Of a stretch of 64,000 bases of DNA, positions 1 to 10,880 are shown one piece after another (positions within the stretch are counted from its first letter, which is position 1; every line of letters starts with the position of its first letter). Location of the stretch: NCBI GenBank assembly GCA_029204225.1, contig MU831906.1, forward strand, positions 1-64,000, in the 5' to 3' direction. The notes below the pieces were generated by a model. The model saw nothing but the letters and a program-made list of their open reading frames with translations. It was not told the origin of the DNA and made no database searches. The stretch is from Diphasiastrum complanatum. Its lineage: Eukaryota; Streptophyta; Lycopodiopsida; Lycopodiales; Lycopodiaceae. The position numbers and the translations under genes were made by a program.

Positions 1-3000
1 ACGACTATGCAATAAGCGCACCTGTAAAATAGCAGCTAGCAGGAATGGAAAAAGCTCTGGATTTGTAGGAAATGAGGAATCTCGAGGAGCATCATCCTCA
101 ATAGCAGCATGTAATAAACTGACATGAAAGATATCACAAGCCCGAGTAGCAGCAGGTAACTCAAGACGATATGTAACTGGACTGAGGCGCTCAAGAATCT
201 GAAAAGGCCCATAATAGCGCGGCACAAGCTTCTCAGTAGAAGCAAGACCCTGTACAAAACGATGGCGAGCAAAGCGTAACCGAAGAAAAACAGTATCTCC
301 CTCTGCAAACTCAACATGGCGCCGATGACGATCAACAATGGTCTTGTACCGCTGCTGAATATGCTGTAAATGAGTAGCAGCTCTAGTAATAATCTCCCGA
401 GCACTCGAAAGATAAGATGAAATAGTAACAGGTGCATCATGTGGAGGAGCAGGTATGTCGAGTAGAACTGGTGAGTATCCATGAGCAAGCAGGAAAGGAG
501 AAACACCTGTGCTGGAACTAACATAACTGTTATAACTATACTCAGCCAAACAATGCTGATCCCAATCACGACCAGAAGGAGAAACATAATGCTGTAAATA
601 ATCCTCCAATACCCGGTTAATAACCTCAGACTGACCATCCGCAGAAGAATGATAAGCAGTGCCCATAAGTATCCTAACATCCAAGATACGCATAAGCTCT
701 ATCCAAAAACCTGATGTAAACTTGGTATCCCGATCAGTAATTATAGATCGTGGGAGACCATGTAAGCGGAAAATCTCAGAAATAAATATACGACCACACT
801 GCTCTGCTGTAATAGTACGTCTGACTGGTATGAAATGAGCTTGTTTAGAAAACCTATCAACTACCACCAAACAAGAGTCATGGCCACGCTGAGTACGGGG
901 AAGACCTAAAATGAAGTCCATAGATATATCAGTCCACTGGCGGGAAGGAATAGGCCAACTTTGAAGGAGACCGCCAGGTTTTTCACGGGAATACTTGTTA
1001 CGAAGGCAACAATCACAAGTATGAATAAGGTGGGAAAGCTCACGCTTCATGGAAGGCCAATAAAAATGTTCTTTCAAACGGAACAAGGACTTCTGAAAAC
1101 CAAAATGGCCACCAACAGGAGAGGAATGGGCATCAAGGAGCTGTGGACATATGTCGAGAGTGTTGGGAATGCATAACGAACCATAGTGAAACAAACGATG
1201 ATTAACAATGGAATAAACTTGGTGAAGGACGAGAGGCAGACGACATAACATCACGAAAGTCTGGACATGTGGCATAAGCCTGAGGAAGATCATCATACCA
1301 AGAGTGGGGAGACGTAACAAGACTGTAAGTAAGAGCAGGTAAACGAGACAAAGCATCAGCAGCAACGTTACTTTTACCAGGCTTATAATGAATATCAAAA
1401 TGAAAGGACTGTCACTAAGATCCTTTTGTGTATACACATAACGAAGTGACTGGTGATCAGTAAAAACATCAAACGGAACACGATACAGATAATGACGCCA
1501 CTTCTTTAAAGCAAAAATGATAGCAAGCAACTCTTTTTCATGAGTGGAATAGCGCTGCTCATACGAACGAAGACGACGGGATTCATATGCAATAACACAC
1601 TGACGCTGACGTAACAAAGCACCGAAAAATCTGGAAGACATAAAACAGGGGCAGTGGTAAGCTTAACCTTCAAAGTATCAAAAGCTGACTGACATGCGGG
1701 AGTCCAAGCAAACGAAGTTTCCTTTTTCAACAGAGCATGCAAAAGAGATGCAAGAGTGGCAAAATGAGTAACTGGTTTACGAAGATGGATAGCAAGACCA
1801 AGAAACATACGAACATCATGAACATCAGCAGGCACAGGCCATGAAAGAATAGAACGGACCTTACGAGGGTCGAGACGAACAGTACCATTAGTAACAAAGA
1901 AGCCCAAAAACTCGATTTGTACAACAACAAAAGAACATTTAGAACGTTTAGCATACAGATGATGAGTAACTAACAAAACAAAAACAGAACGAACGTGCTG
2001 AACATGAAGAGAGAGAGTGGTGCTATAAATGAGGATATCGTCAAAATAAACAATGACACACTTTCCAAGCAGAGGACGAAAGATGTTATTCATGACATTC
2101 TGAAAAGTGGGCGGGCCATTGGTAACACCAAAAGGAAGGACACGAAACTCATACAGACCAAAGTGGGTACAGAAAGCTGTCTTGTGCTCATCAGGAGGAT
2201 GCATACGAATCTGGTGATAACCAGAACGGAGGTCAAGTTTAGAAAAGATCTTGGCTTGGCCTAACTGGTCAAACAGGTCATCCATATGAGGGATAGGGTA
2301 CTGATTACGGATAGCAAGTTTATTTAAAGCACGATAATCAATAAATAGACGTTTAGTACCATCCTTCTTATCAACAAGTAAAACAGGAGCACCAAAAGGA
2401 CTGTGGCTAGGAACAATAAGGCCTTGACGTAATAAATCAGATACCTGACGCTGGACTTCCTCGCGCTCAACAATAGACATCCGAAAAGGAGGACGAGAAG
2501 GAGGTGATGCAGAGGAAACAAGGTCTATATGGTGGTTGACATCTCGTAAAGGTGGTAACTGAGTCGGCTCTCTAAAAACATGCTCAAATTCACGCAACAG
2601 TTCAGAAAACACATGTGGCAAAGGTGGTGCATCCGCAATAGGTTGAACTGGTTGAACAAAAAGAATAGCCGCACAGTGGGCCTTCGGGAGGCTCCGTATA
2701 AACTGCTTCCCAGAAATAAGCTGATAGTCCTGCCGAGAATCAATACCGGAAAATATATGCTGAGTACAATCATGAGAGAATGTCAATGTCTGTTGCTGGA
2801 GGTCTACTGTAACTGCACCAAGGGATGCAAACCAATCAGCACCGAGGATAAGATCGTACCGTGTAAGTGGAATAATATGAAAATCTGCCTGACCAAGGAA
2901 GTCTCCAATCTGATATGAAAGCTGTTGATACATCTGCGTGCTAGGAAAAGAGTGTGCGCTGGCAACCTCAACATGCAGGGGATGAGGCGTAGTGACTGGC

Positions 3001-4309
3001 ATAGCACGAATGCGTGTAGTAATATGACTGTTGAGAAACGAGTGAGTGCTACCCGTGTCAACAAGGGCAATAAACTCACGACCAGTGATACGTACGCGAA
3101 GACGGATATGGCATGGACCCGACTTACCGGCCCAAGTAGCATAAGCAAGCTGAGCATGGCATACAGCTAGATCAAGGGGATCAGGAACAGGCTCAGTGGG
3201 TGTGGCAAACTGATCAACAGGTGGGTCATCATCAAGAATATGAAGGCATATGGCAGAATCAGGACTATCATTAGGTGTGTCAGCATCATGGAAATAGACG
3301 GCAGTAGCAGTGGCAGGCTGTCGGCAATCACGGGTGATATGATCAGGACTCTTACAGTTGAAACATAAGTGCTTCTCACGGATCTCAGACATCTCAGGCT
3401 GTGAGTAGCGACGAACAAAAACAGGACGAGGAGAAAAAGGAGGACGTGGTGTAGAAGAAAGATTGGACGAAGGTGAACTGACAGATGTGGGACTAGCAGA
3501 GGATGGAGAGGAAAAAATAGGACGTGTGAAAGGACGCGAAGGACGAGAAACAGAGGAAGAGATGGGAGAGTACTTGTGCTGCAGTGCGGTAACAAGGGAG
3601 ATGGCGTGAGAAAGAGTGAGTGGAAAAAAAGAAGAAACATCATACCTGAGTGCACCTCGTAGACCAGCAACGTAGTGAGAGATGAGTTCCAATGTAGAAA
3701 TATCTGGGAATAGATAGGAAAGCTCTGTAAACCGTGTCGTATAAGCAGCCAAGTCACCAGTGTGAGATAAACTGCGAAAGATGTCGCGCTGTCGAATAAG
3801 CCACTGAGGATCAATCATCGCTAGGCGGAGTGCTGTCATAAATTCTGTCCAACTAGCAAGGCCAGGGTGTGAAGCCGTCTGGCGAAACATGCGCCACCAA
3901 GTAGCAGCACGGCCCTCCAAATGTAAAGCAGCCAAATGTATCCGCTGAATGTCAGTCTTAGGAAACATAAGGAAGTAGGTCTCAAGCTTAGAATACCAAT
4001 TCTCGAGTTCATTCCCATACACAGTAAGCTGAACCTTATCCTTAAAGTCTCATGACAAAGGACCAGAAGATGAACGAGTCTCGGTGGTGGAAATGTACGC
4101 TGTGGGGGAACAGGTGGAGATAGTGACTGTAATGATAGTGTAGCAATCTGGGCAGAATGAGCAGTGAACGTCTCTCGTAACTCCTGGCGTAAATCAGTGC
4201 GTACATCACTCATGGCTTCCCTAAGATGATCTCGGAATTCATGCCGTACTTCGTCAAGGTAAGTGGAAGACGGTATGCGAGGCTCAGAAGATGTAGGGGA
4301 AGTATCCAT
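1..4309 (-). pseudogene. gag-pol polyprotein of element A, broken
   Basis: The first ATG is at 4309. Gag is recognised by FTELSYLFPDISTLELISHY and [10 protein letters not shown], then a zinc knuckle CFNCKSPDHITRDC (about 3328-3368). Next come an aspartic protease with [10 protein letters not shown] (about 3022-3072) and a reverse transcriptase with the YFDD box (about 2036-2047). RNase H begins near 1650 but loses its N-terminal DAS region to a frame-changing deletion at about 1633. The remaining RNase H and integrase run degenerately to the left edge. A frameshift and an in-frame TGA lie near 4050 between the N-terminal coil and the main gag frame. The long open frame is 1506-4022. The 214-codon minus-strand frame at 36-680 is the wrong frame of integrase. 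Confidence 0.9.
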
Positions 4310-4315
4310 GGTCAA

Positions 4316-5046
4316 GGAATGCAGGAAGTGAAGAGAGTGTAAGAAAAGCTTAATATTGGAGGGAGCGGACTTTTGTCGTCACCCCAAATACGCTTGAGGT
4401 ACACAAACGACACTAAGAGCAAGAAAGGAAATGACAAATGTCAAGAAAAGGTGTGGAAAGCAAGGAAAAACCAGCAAAGATACCTCTTGATAGAGCTCCA
4501 AGCGTGTGCGAAGAGCTGGCTGGAAAATGTGACCACAAGGAGAATGAAAGTGGGTGCTGGACAGCCTCCAATCAATGCTGAAAATATGGCTGGAAATCTG
4601 TGGAAAACGTGATGAAATAGGGCGATGGATAGCCTCCAATCAAAATATGGCTGAAACTCTGCTGGAACAATGGCTGAAAAATGTGATGAAATAGGGCGTT
4701 GGACAGCCTCCAATCAATGCTGAAAAGATGGCTGGGAATTCTCTCCCTGAATCAAATGGAGGATTCAAAAAAAAGGGAAAAGGATTTGGAACTTGGGCGC
4801 TGGAAATAATCTGCCCAAATTTTTTTTTTTTTTTTACGGCCGCCAAATTTAGCGGAAATACTTCCGCTAACTATCTGCTAAAGCTCCGCCAAGGAAAATG
4901 CTCTGATGGGAGTTGGTCCTCCTCCAAACTGTGTTGAATGTTGCTAAAGCAAAGAGATGAAAGCCCTCAGCAAAGAGAGAAAAATCAGCAAGGAAAATGG
5001 GCACCCAATCAGAAAATCAGATCTGAAATTCAGCAATTAGGAAAGT
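4316..5046 (-). repeat. 5' leader of element A with imperfect tandem repeats
   Basis: This untranslated leader lies between the primer-binding site and gag. At about 4560-4760 a unit of roughly 70-75 bp recurs three times, each with 'gcctccaatcaa' followed by 'gatgaaatagggcg' and 'tggctg'; on the minus strand the units carry GGAGGCTGTCCA. The element B leader has the matching motif GGCTGTCCA/GCTCTCCAGC several times. A T-run lies at 4818-4835. The stretch next to the primer-binding site (about 4830-5046) is well conserved with B. Confidence 0.7.
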
Positions 5047-5058
5047 GCTCTGATACCA
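5047..5058 (-). other. Primer-binding site of element A (initiator Met tRNA)
   Basis: The minus strand reads TGGTATCAGAGC, complementary to the 3' end of plant initiator methionine tRNA, the usual primer of plant LTR retrotransposons. It touches the LTR end with no spacer. Confidence 0.9.
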
Positions 5059-5523
5059 AGTTATGATCAAAATCTCAGGTGTTGAATCAATGAAGCATAA
5101 AAGACAGCAATAGACTAAAGCCCTACAAGCAATAGACAAGACAATAGGTTCCCCCACGAAGAGCCCAAGCAATACCAATCAATAATTTGAAAAATGAGTG
5201 TACAAATGCCCCTATAAATACCCTACCAATGAACACTAAAATAGGAATTCAAAAGTAAAGGGAGGCAAAATGTGGAGGGAAAATAGTGCGCCCTCCTACG
5301 GGCCCCCACTCCACATATAACCATATAATAAGGGCCCAAGGCTAGTCAATGTCATAAAAAAGGACCCAGTGCGGGTCATAAGCATATAAAAAGGCTCTAG
5401 GGCCTGTACATGACTAATATAAAATGCGTAACCAGAAATATACATAACCAACAGTAAATGTAAAGAGGCCTGCGGAATATATGCAGAGTAGCCCAGTAGG
5501 CCTGTATCCTGTAGTCCGTAACT
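5059..5523 (-). repeat. 5' LTR of element A (465 bp)
   Basis: The left boundary is fixed by the primer-binding site that abuts it at 5058. The right boundary is set by similarity of the LTR start to the element B LTR. Read on the minus strand it starts AGTTACGGAC and ends ATCATAACT, so its termini form the inverted pair AGTTA/TAACT. A TATA-like box, TATTTATAGG on the minus strand, lies at 5211-5220. Around 5270-5295 it shares with the B LTR a block containing GAGTGGGGGCC and GGAGGGCGCACTATTTTCCC. Outside that block the two LTRs differ strongly. Confidence 0.85.
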
Positions 5524-6600
5524 CTCTATAGGTACAGGCCACGGAAGAAGAACAACTCTTCTTAGATTCGGTTTTATGGCTTCAGCTAACACGATAAAAC
5601 CCAAATACACTATCTTTTATTATCATTAGCAAACAAGATGTTATCCCTCGGAGTTGACAAAACAGTTCTAAGGTGAGTTATGTGCAACACGTCACCACAA
5701 CTGTAAACCAAAACGTCATCCATAAACAGTCAAAGTATGTCGTTCATCAACATTGTAGATGTTGTTGGGGCATTAGTCAATCAAAGGCATAATCAAAAAG
5801 TTACAGTACAAGTTCTGAAGATAGTCTTACGCACATGCACTTCATGAACTCTGAGTTACTAATATCCATTTTTCAAGCAACTTTGCTAAAACAGTAGCAC
5901 CGTACAATACCAGATCATCAATATGTAGAATAGGATATCGCTGCTTGACAAACTCCTTGAACATTGGGCGTCCCATACCGTCCTTTGCCCCTGGGGAGTT
6001 CAAGTATTGATAAGCCCACACACATACGCCATGACCCGTTTCTTGGTCTAGGTTCATAAGTAAGTCAACTTGTTCTTGCCATATGTTACTTTTGGAACCA
6101 GCAGTAAACATATCAAACAAAAACAAAAACACATATGCTTACAACGAACCCCCACATACTAAGCTGCCATGATCAAAGGTCCTAAAGGCACATCAGGCTC
6201 AACTCAAAGTGAATGGATTCTACCATCATGCTGGAACTCACACACGTGAGTACCCCAAGCGATGTAGAAGTTTCGTACTACGTGCCAACATATCTCAAGT
6301 ACCACATCAAAACGTGCCAAACACATTATCTTTATATCCAACTTCTTAACCTAACTTGAATGGTTAATGGCATATCCACAACCCTGAAACCTCCCCCAAC
6401 TACCCTTTCCATCAGCCCTCACGACTGTGTACTGGTACATGGATGGTTGTGTGCTCACATTCAACCTTTCAATCTGAGTCAAGTACAATATGGAAGGACA
6501 TAGTGTCAAATAGAACACACATTCATACCACACAATTGTCCAGTCATAACAATCAAGAAGTACCTGGAAATCGATACATGTGTTGCATCGTTTTAAACAA
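5524..6600. other. Unassigned stretch beside element A
   Basis: No gene or transposon is recognised. A 96-codon minus-strand frame at 5842-6132 has ordinary amino-acid composition (it contains QEQVDLLMNLDQETGHG and FKEFVKQRYPILHIDDL). I cannot assign it to a family. It could be a fragment of the element E interior or a captured piece of a host gene. Confidence 0.4.
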
Positions 6601-7300
6601 TTGTGGCAAAAGAAATAACATCAACCTTACTTGATCATCGACACTTTCACAAGATGAAGAATACTTTCCTGAACTTCATCCTGCTCCAGCTCTTCAATAG
6701 CCATAGGTGCTTGTGCCTGCTTCACTAGAAAATTGCATGAAGTCTGCAATGGATTCCTTGGACATTCCTTCCACATGCCTTCTACCAAGTAACCAAAGCA
6801 AAACTTTCTCATTTGGAACATTCTTGGTCATGCGGCATTAGCAACAAAGATCGCTGGCCCCTTCTGAATTGCCCATACAATCGTTGTCCCTAGAGGCTAC
6901 AACTACTTGTCGCATTGAAGGACGTTGACCTCTTTGGACATTAGACTGCCCATACAATCCTTTGTCCTTGGAAGCCCCTACTCCTTCTCCTTTCAGGTCA
7001 CTTGAAACTTGCCTTTGCACAAATTGACTTTAATCCTTTTGAGCCTATGGTTACACCAAGAGCCAAAAAACCGCCTGAACCTTATTATCGTGTTTCAACA
7101 ACAGAGCTATCTGAACTGCTCCTTGGAGGCTACGAGTCTGCTTCTTTACAACAAAAGGTTTTTGTGAGGATCTTGATGTCTTCAACATTCAAGGATTTGT
7201 TGAAAAATCACCTCCATAGAATCCACCTTGGCTGCCACTTCCTCAATTCTCGGTATCTCGGTGCTAGAACCCTCCAACGGATCCATGTTTACAGTGTTGC
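6600..7300 (-). pseudogene. gag relic of Gypsy family E
   Basis: Going leftward from the family E primer-binding site, the minus strand shows a possible gag start near 7285 (MDPLEGSS...). This is followed by degenerate frames and a knuckle-like remnant near 6740-6810 containing KECPRNPLQTSCNFLV, which resembles the end of a CCHC knuckle plus linker. Several frameshifts and stops break it. Its position downstream of an LTR and primer-binding site supports gag; the sequence alone is weak. Confidence 0.5.
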
Positions 7301-7329
7301 AAACCTGTCCACCTGCTTAGAGGTCGAAA

Positions 7330-7617
7330 TTTTCAGCAAAAAAGGGTTTCCGATTCAGTTCCGCAACTGTAACCTGATTTCAATCTGCAGCAGCAACCTG
7401 ATTCTGATCCCGCTTCCGAATTCTGAAATCTGATCCTGATTCTGAGGTCTGAAATTTGATCTCGATTCTGAGATCGAAATTTGATCCGAAATCTGAAATC
7501 TGATCCTGCTTCGTAACTGAAATTCGATCCTGATCCACGACGTTGAAATCTGATTCTGATCCGCGTCGCTGAAATCTGATTCTGATTTTCGCAACCCTCT
7601 TCCGAACGTAAACCTAG
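7330..7617 (-). repeat. Low-complexity leader of element E
   Basis: A run of short imperfect repeats based on 'gaaatctgatcctgattc' and 'gatcctgattctga' fills the leader between gag and the primer-binding site. Two overlapping minus-strand frames here give Arg/Ser/Gln/Phe-rich peptides; these come from the repeats and are unlikely to be genes. Confidence 0.7.
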
Positions 7618-7629
7618 GCTCTGATACCA
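7618..7629 (-). other. Primer-binding site of element E (initiator Met tRNA)
   Basis: The minus strand reads TGGTATCAGAGC, two bases inside the LTR end at 7632. It defines the LTR to the right as the 5' LTR of a minus-strand element whose interior extends left. Confidence 0.9.
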
Positions 7630-7631
7630 AA

Positions 7632-8285
7632 TGTCAGACTCCACATCTGAAACTTCACTTAAAACCTAGCTTATCCCGTGCGCAACAATCAGCAATGTCG
7701 ATCCCTGTCGATTTCCCTGCATGTACAAACATCAGAGCACATGAAACATGGTGGAGCTGGCTGCCTCGTCTCCTCCCAACCTTTGCTGCGTAGATTATGA
7801 TGAGGAATGCCTCTCTCTAGGCTCACTTATGCACAATCCTCAAGCACCCCTTAACCCTGACCTTTCCTAACGTCGACACATGGCCAATTCCATGCACAAT
7901 CGACACTTGCCACTTGGCAGTACCCTGACACATAGGCAAGTGAGTAAGCTGACATGTGTCACTCATACACTGGACCAAGTGTCCCAGTGAGCATGTGACA
8001 CGTGTCATGTTTGATCGGTCAACTCTGACAACTGTCACTCATTCACTGGACCAAGTGTCTCAGTGAGCATATGACACGTGTCCCGTTGACTAGTCACCTC
8101 TCCTACTTTTTAGGAGGTCATTCCAGCCACTCCTGAAAAATGACCCAGTACCCCACGCCAAAGCTAAGCATGACTCTCTGAGGTCCAATGCCAACTAATT
8201 ACAGTTTATTTACAATTTACTTACAAAACGTACATGTGTCTTTGAAAATTGTAAATAACCGGGACAAGAAGTAAAGGCTCTAACA
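7632..8285 (-). repeat. 5' LTR of Gypsy family E (654 bp)
   Basis: On the minus strand it starts TGTTAGAGCC and ends AGTCTGACA, canonical TG...CA. The same LTR occurs at 29469-30158 and as a solo copy at 47256-47894, with a diverged piece at 10617-10880. Inside, a unit of about 75 bp is duplicated (about 7945-8090). Both halves carry the palindrome GACACGTGTC (7997-8006 and 8073-8082), whose CACGTG core is a plant G-box. The base after the LTR starts TTGGG (8286-8290). Confidence 0.85.
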
Positions 8286-8458
8286 TTGGGTGAGCAGCTC
8301 GATCGGTGCACTGAGTTGAGTTTTGCCAGGTATATACTATAACCCCTTGGCCCTTCTAAATTCTAATTTCTTTCATTTCCAGTTTACAAATCTAGTTTGA
8401 AGTTTGAAGTTCGAACCTTCTCAATTTGAACGGATGCCATTCATTTTTTAATTTGCAA

Positions 8459-9743
8459 GATTCAAGAGATAAAGGCAAAGTGGGACAACAGATGGAACTA
8501 GTTTCATAAGCCTTTACATGTAGTTGCCCATATGCTGCATCCTTTATGGAAAAAGTCTGGTCCAGAGCAGTTCCATGACCGTGAGCTTGAGGATGGGTGG
8601 TTTGAATACCTCCAGAGGGTTGTACCAGACGTTGCAGAGCAGCAGGTCTACAACGATGAGCTCATGATTTTTCGGAGAGACCGCCTCACATATCAAAGGG
8701 CCATGACATAGGATATAGTCGGCCAATTGAGGCCAGTTTCTTGGTGGGACAAGTATGGAGCTTGCACCCCTAGGCTACAACGCATTGCATTGAGAGTCCT
8801 CTCACAGGACTGCACCACAGCAGCTCGTGAAAGGCACTGGAGCATCTACTCCCTCATACACACTAAGAAGAGAAACAGACTCTCCACAGAGCAATTAGAA
8901 AGGCTAGTGTTTGTGCATTTAAACCTACGCCTTCTAGATAATATGAGGGAGGCCAAAGAACCCATGTAGGTAATTACTAAACTTTGTATTTGAGGCTTGA
9001 GCTTGAACTACTTGAACTTGAACTTGAGTGCTTAGTGTTGAAACTTATCACTTGAATCTTGGTACTTACTACTTGAAATCTTGAATGTTGACTAGTTTGA
9101 ACTTTGATGATTCATGAACCATTTGTAATCTGTGAATTTGTGTCACATGTGACACAAATGAATGACTAGTCGTGGATATGTGAATTGTTTAAACTTTAGG
9201 TAAACCTTGACGAGATCGACATCGCCAAGGTCCTTGATTTACCACCTAGGTCAGAGGAGGAGGAGGATATATATGCCCTCTTGCATTGCGACTCTGTTGC
9301 ACGATCGGGCAGGCTTGGAGGCTTGAGCCTTACTTGGTATTTGAAATTTGATTACTTGAGTCTTGTATTTCAATCAACTTTCAAGATTGTAGTATGTACT
9401 ATCTAGATTCTAATATCTAGGTCACCTCTGGGTCTTGAGTCTTCGAAGTTCAATTTTGGGCAATCATCAATAGGTAATTTCTAATAGCTACAAATCTCTA
9501 TGTGTAGGACCTTGAGGTGCATCATGACGGACTCAGGCTGCAGCTGCAGCTGCTTGGCAACAACATTCAGAGGGCAGTTTCAGTAGCTCTACCGAGGAGA
9601 CTGAGGAGAGCGAGTATCAAAGCCAATTGTCTTTTGATGAGGCCTCAGAGGCTGGGGATGATGATGATGATGATGATGATGAGTATGTGCAAGAGGCTAC
9701 GATGCCACCCCCCACTAGGAGGACTAGGAGGAGGGTCACCTAG
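8459..9743 (+). pseudogene. hAT-superfamily transposase, C-terminal part, broken
   Basis: The frame from 8459 gives the region before the dimerisation domain, including HKPLHVVAHMLHPLW. After it comes a typical hAT C-terminal dimerisation domain (about 8727-8969): PVSWWDKYGACTPRLQRIAL, ILSQ-like VLSQDCTTA, RHWSIYSLIHTKKRNRL and VHLNLRLLDN. TAG codons at 8499-8501 and 8709-8711 interrupt it. A possible second exon (about 9200-9320, NLDEIDIAKVLDLPP) follows. A third (about 9530-9743) ends in an acidic tail with eight Asp in a row and TRRTRRRVT before TAG. The catalytic N-terminal half is absent; the family E LTR at 8285 cuts the gene off on the left. In intact elements this enzyme binds terminal repeats and carries out cut-and-paste transposition in the nucleus. 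Confidence 0.82.
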
Positions 9744-10602
9744 ATCTATATTATAGTTCATAGTCTAGATTCTAGAATCTAGGTCAAGACTAGATATCTC
9801 ATGGTTGACCTAGATTTTGCCAATACATTATTATGACAGACAATAGACTATAGTTGACTCATGAGTCATGACTCTATATTCAGCATTGCCATTAATTGTT
9901 CATTGTTAAGCTCATTTTGATATCATATGTATTATTTGAGACATGTGTATTGTTTGATACCAGTTGTTCGGTTTTCACTATATCGTTCATACCGTTCATA
10001 ACTTCATTGTATGCTCGAATGCTATTTGATTTTTCTGTTCAATGTAAGTTGTAACTTTTAAATTTTGATTCTAAGTTCAAACATTTATCCAATGTACTTA
10101 GCTTACTAGTAACTGTTAACTACTTACAACTTAGTAATTACTACCTACACTGTAGTTACTAGTATGTACAGGCTACTGATAACTGATGTGCGATCATTGA
10201 TGCGAGACTGGAGTATCATGATTCTAATTTTAATTTTCTATGAACAATGAACACTAATTTAGTTGTAGCTTTCAGGCTTCAGCTTTTTACAAGCAACAAC
10301 GAACTTTCAAACGCATGTATTCAACAGCAATCTAGTATTTATAAGATTTTAGAAGCATTTTAGACAATATAGATATTACTTGACATGTTTTCTAGCATTA
10401 CATGAAAAAAAATGCAAAATTTTTTTTGCCGATTCTTTCAGGACGGGCCCGGTTCAGACCAACGCGACCAATGTTTTTAGTGGGTGTGACTTTTACAGCA
10501 TGAAAACACTTAATCATATTTAAGCTGTACTACCAATAAACTGTAGTTTTCCTAAGAGCATGGACATTTGACAAGTAAACCTCCACACAATCCTGATCCA
10601 CA
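9744..10602. other. AT-rich stretch 3' of the hAT gene
   Basis: No coding sequence is recognised. Direct and inverted fragments of 'tagattctagaatctagg' lie at 9760-9785. The GC-rich piece at 10438-10475 (ggacgggcccgg) stands out from its AT-rich surroundings and could be the subterminal region of the hAT element, but no matching left end is available. Confidence 0.4.
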
Positions 10603-10616
10603 ACTCTGATACCAAC

Positions 10617-10880
10617 TGCAACAATCTACTATTGAATTTACACAAGATACTCACTTTATCAAAGTACAATGGTAAAACCTTCAAAGAGCACTATTGCTAG
10701 TGTCCTCCCAACCAAAGCTACATAGGCATGAATGAGGAATGCTTCTCCAAGGCTCACACAGTAACTATCTCCAACATCCTCTGCACTCTTGACACATCCC
10801 AAGTTGATAGATGGCACATGTAACTTAGCCACCAACAAGTGCCACATGGCAGAACCCGACACATAGGCAAGTATGCGGAA
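10617..10880 (-). repeat. Diverged LTR fragment of family E
   Basis: A primer-binding-site-like ACTCTGATACCA (10603-10614) precedes it on the left, as in the other family E copies. Shared pieces are 'atgaggaatgc', 'aaggctcac', 'gccacatggcag' and 'gacacataggcaagt' in the same order. The similarity stops near 10880, so it is a truncated old copy. Confidence 0.65.

Larger units (their letters stand above)
1..5523 (-). mobile_element. Ty3/Gypsy LTR retrotransposon, element A, partial and degenerate
   Basis: On the minus strand the order is 5' LTR (5059-5523), primer-binding site, leader with imperfect repeats, gag, protease, reverse transcriptase, RNase H and integrase. The 3' end and 3' LTR lie beyond the left edge. 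Gag precedes a pol in which protease-RT-RNase H-integrase follow in that order, which is the Ty3/Gypsy arrangement. Leader and coding region match element B (15281-21486), so both belong to one family. The copy carries frameshifts, stops and an RNase H deletion and cannot be autonomous. The base after the LTR begins CTCTA (5524-5528), the expected target duplication, but its partner is outside the window. Confidence 0.93.

Noticed and set aside
36-680. Leu-rich minus-strand frame of 214 codons that looks like a membrane protein
   Set aside because: It is the wrong frame of the element A integrase region; the same hydrophobic shadow appears in element B at 20410-20990.
6002-6132. FDMFTAGSKS as a cytochrome P450 motif
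   Set aside because: Only a few residues match and the conserved surroundings are missing.
7330-7617. Regularly repeated short units that could suggest a CRISPR-like array
   Set aside because: Units are imperfect, have no unique spacers and lie in a retrotransposon leader of a plant genome.
7823-8038. Recurring frames in the family E LTRs (also 29683-29877 and 47437-47625)
   Set aside because: They are similar to each other only because the LTR is repeated; no domain and no start context.
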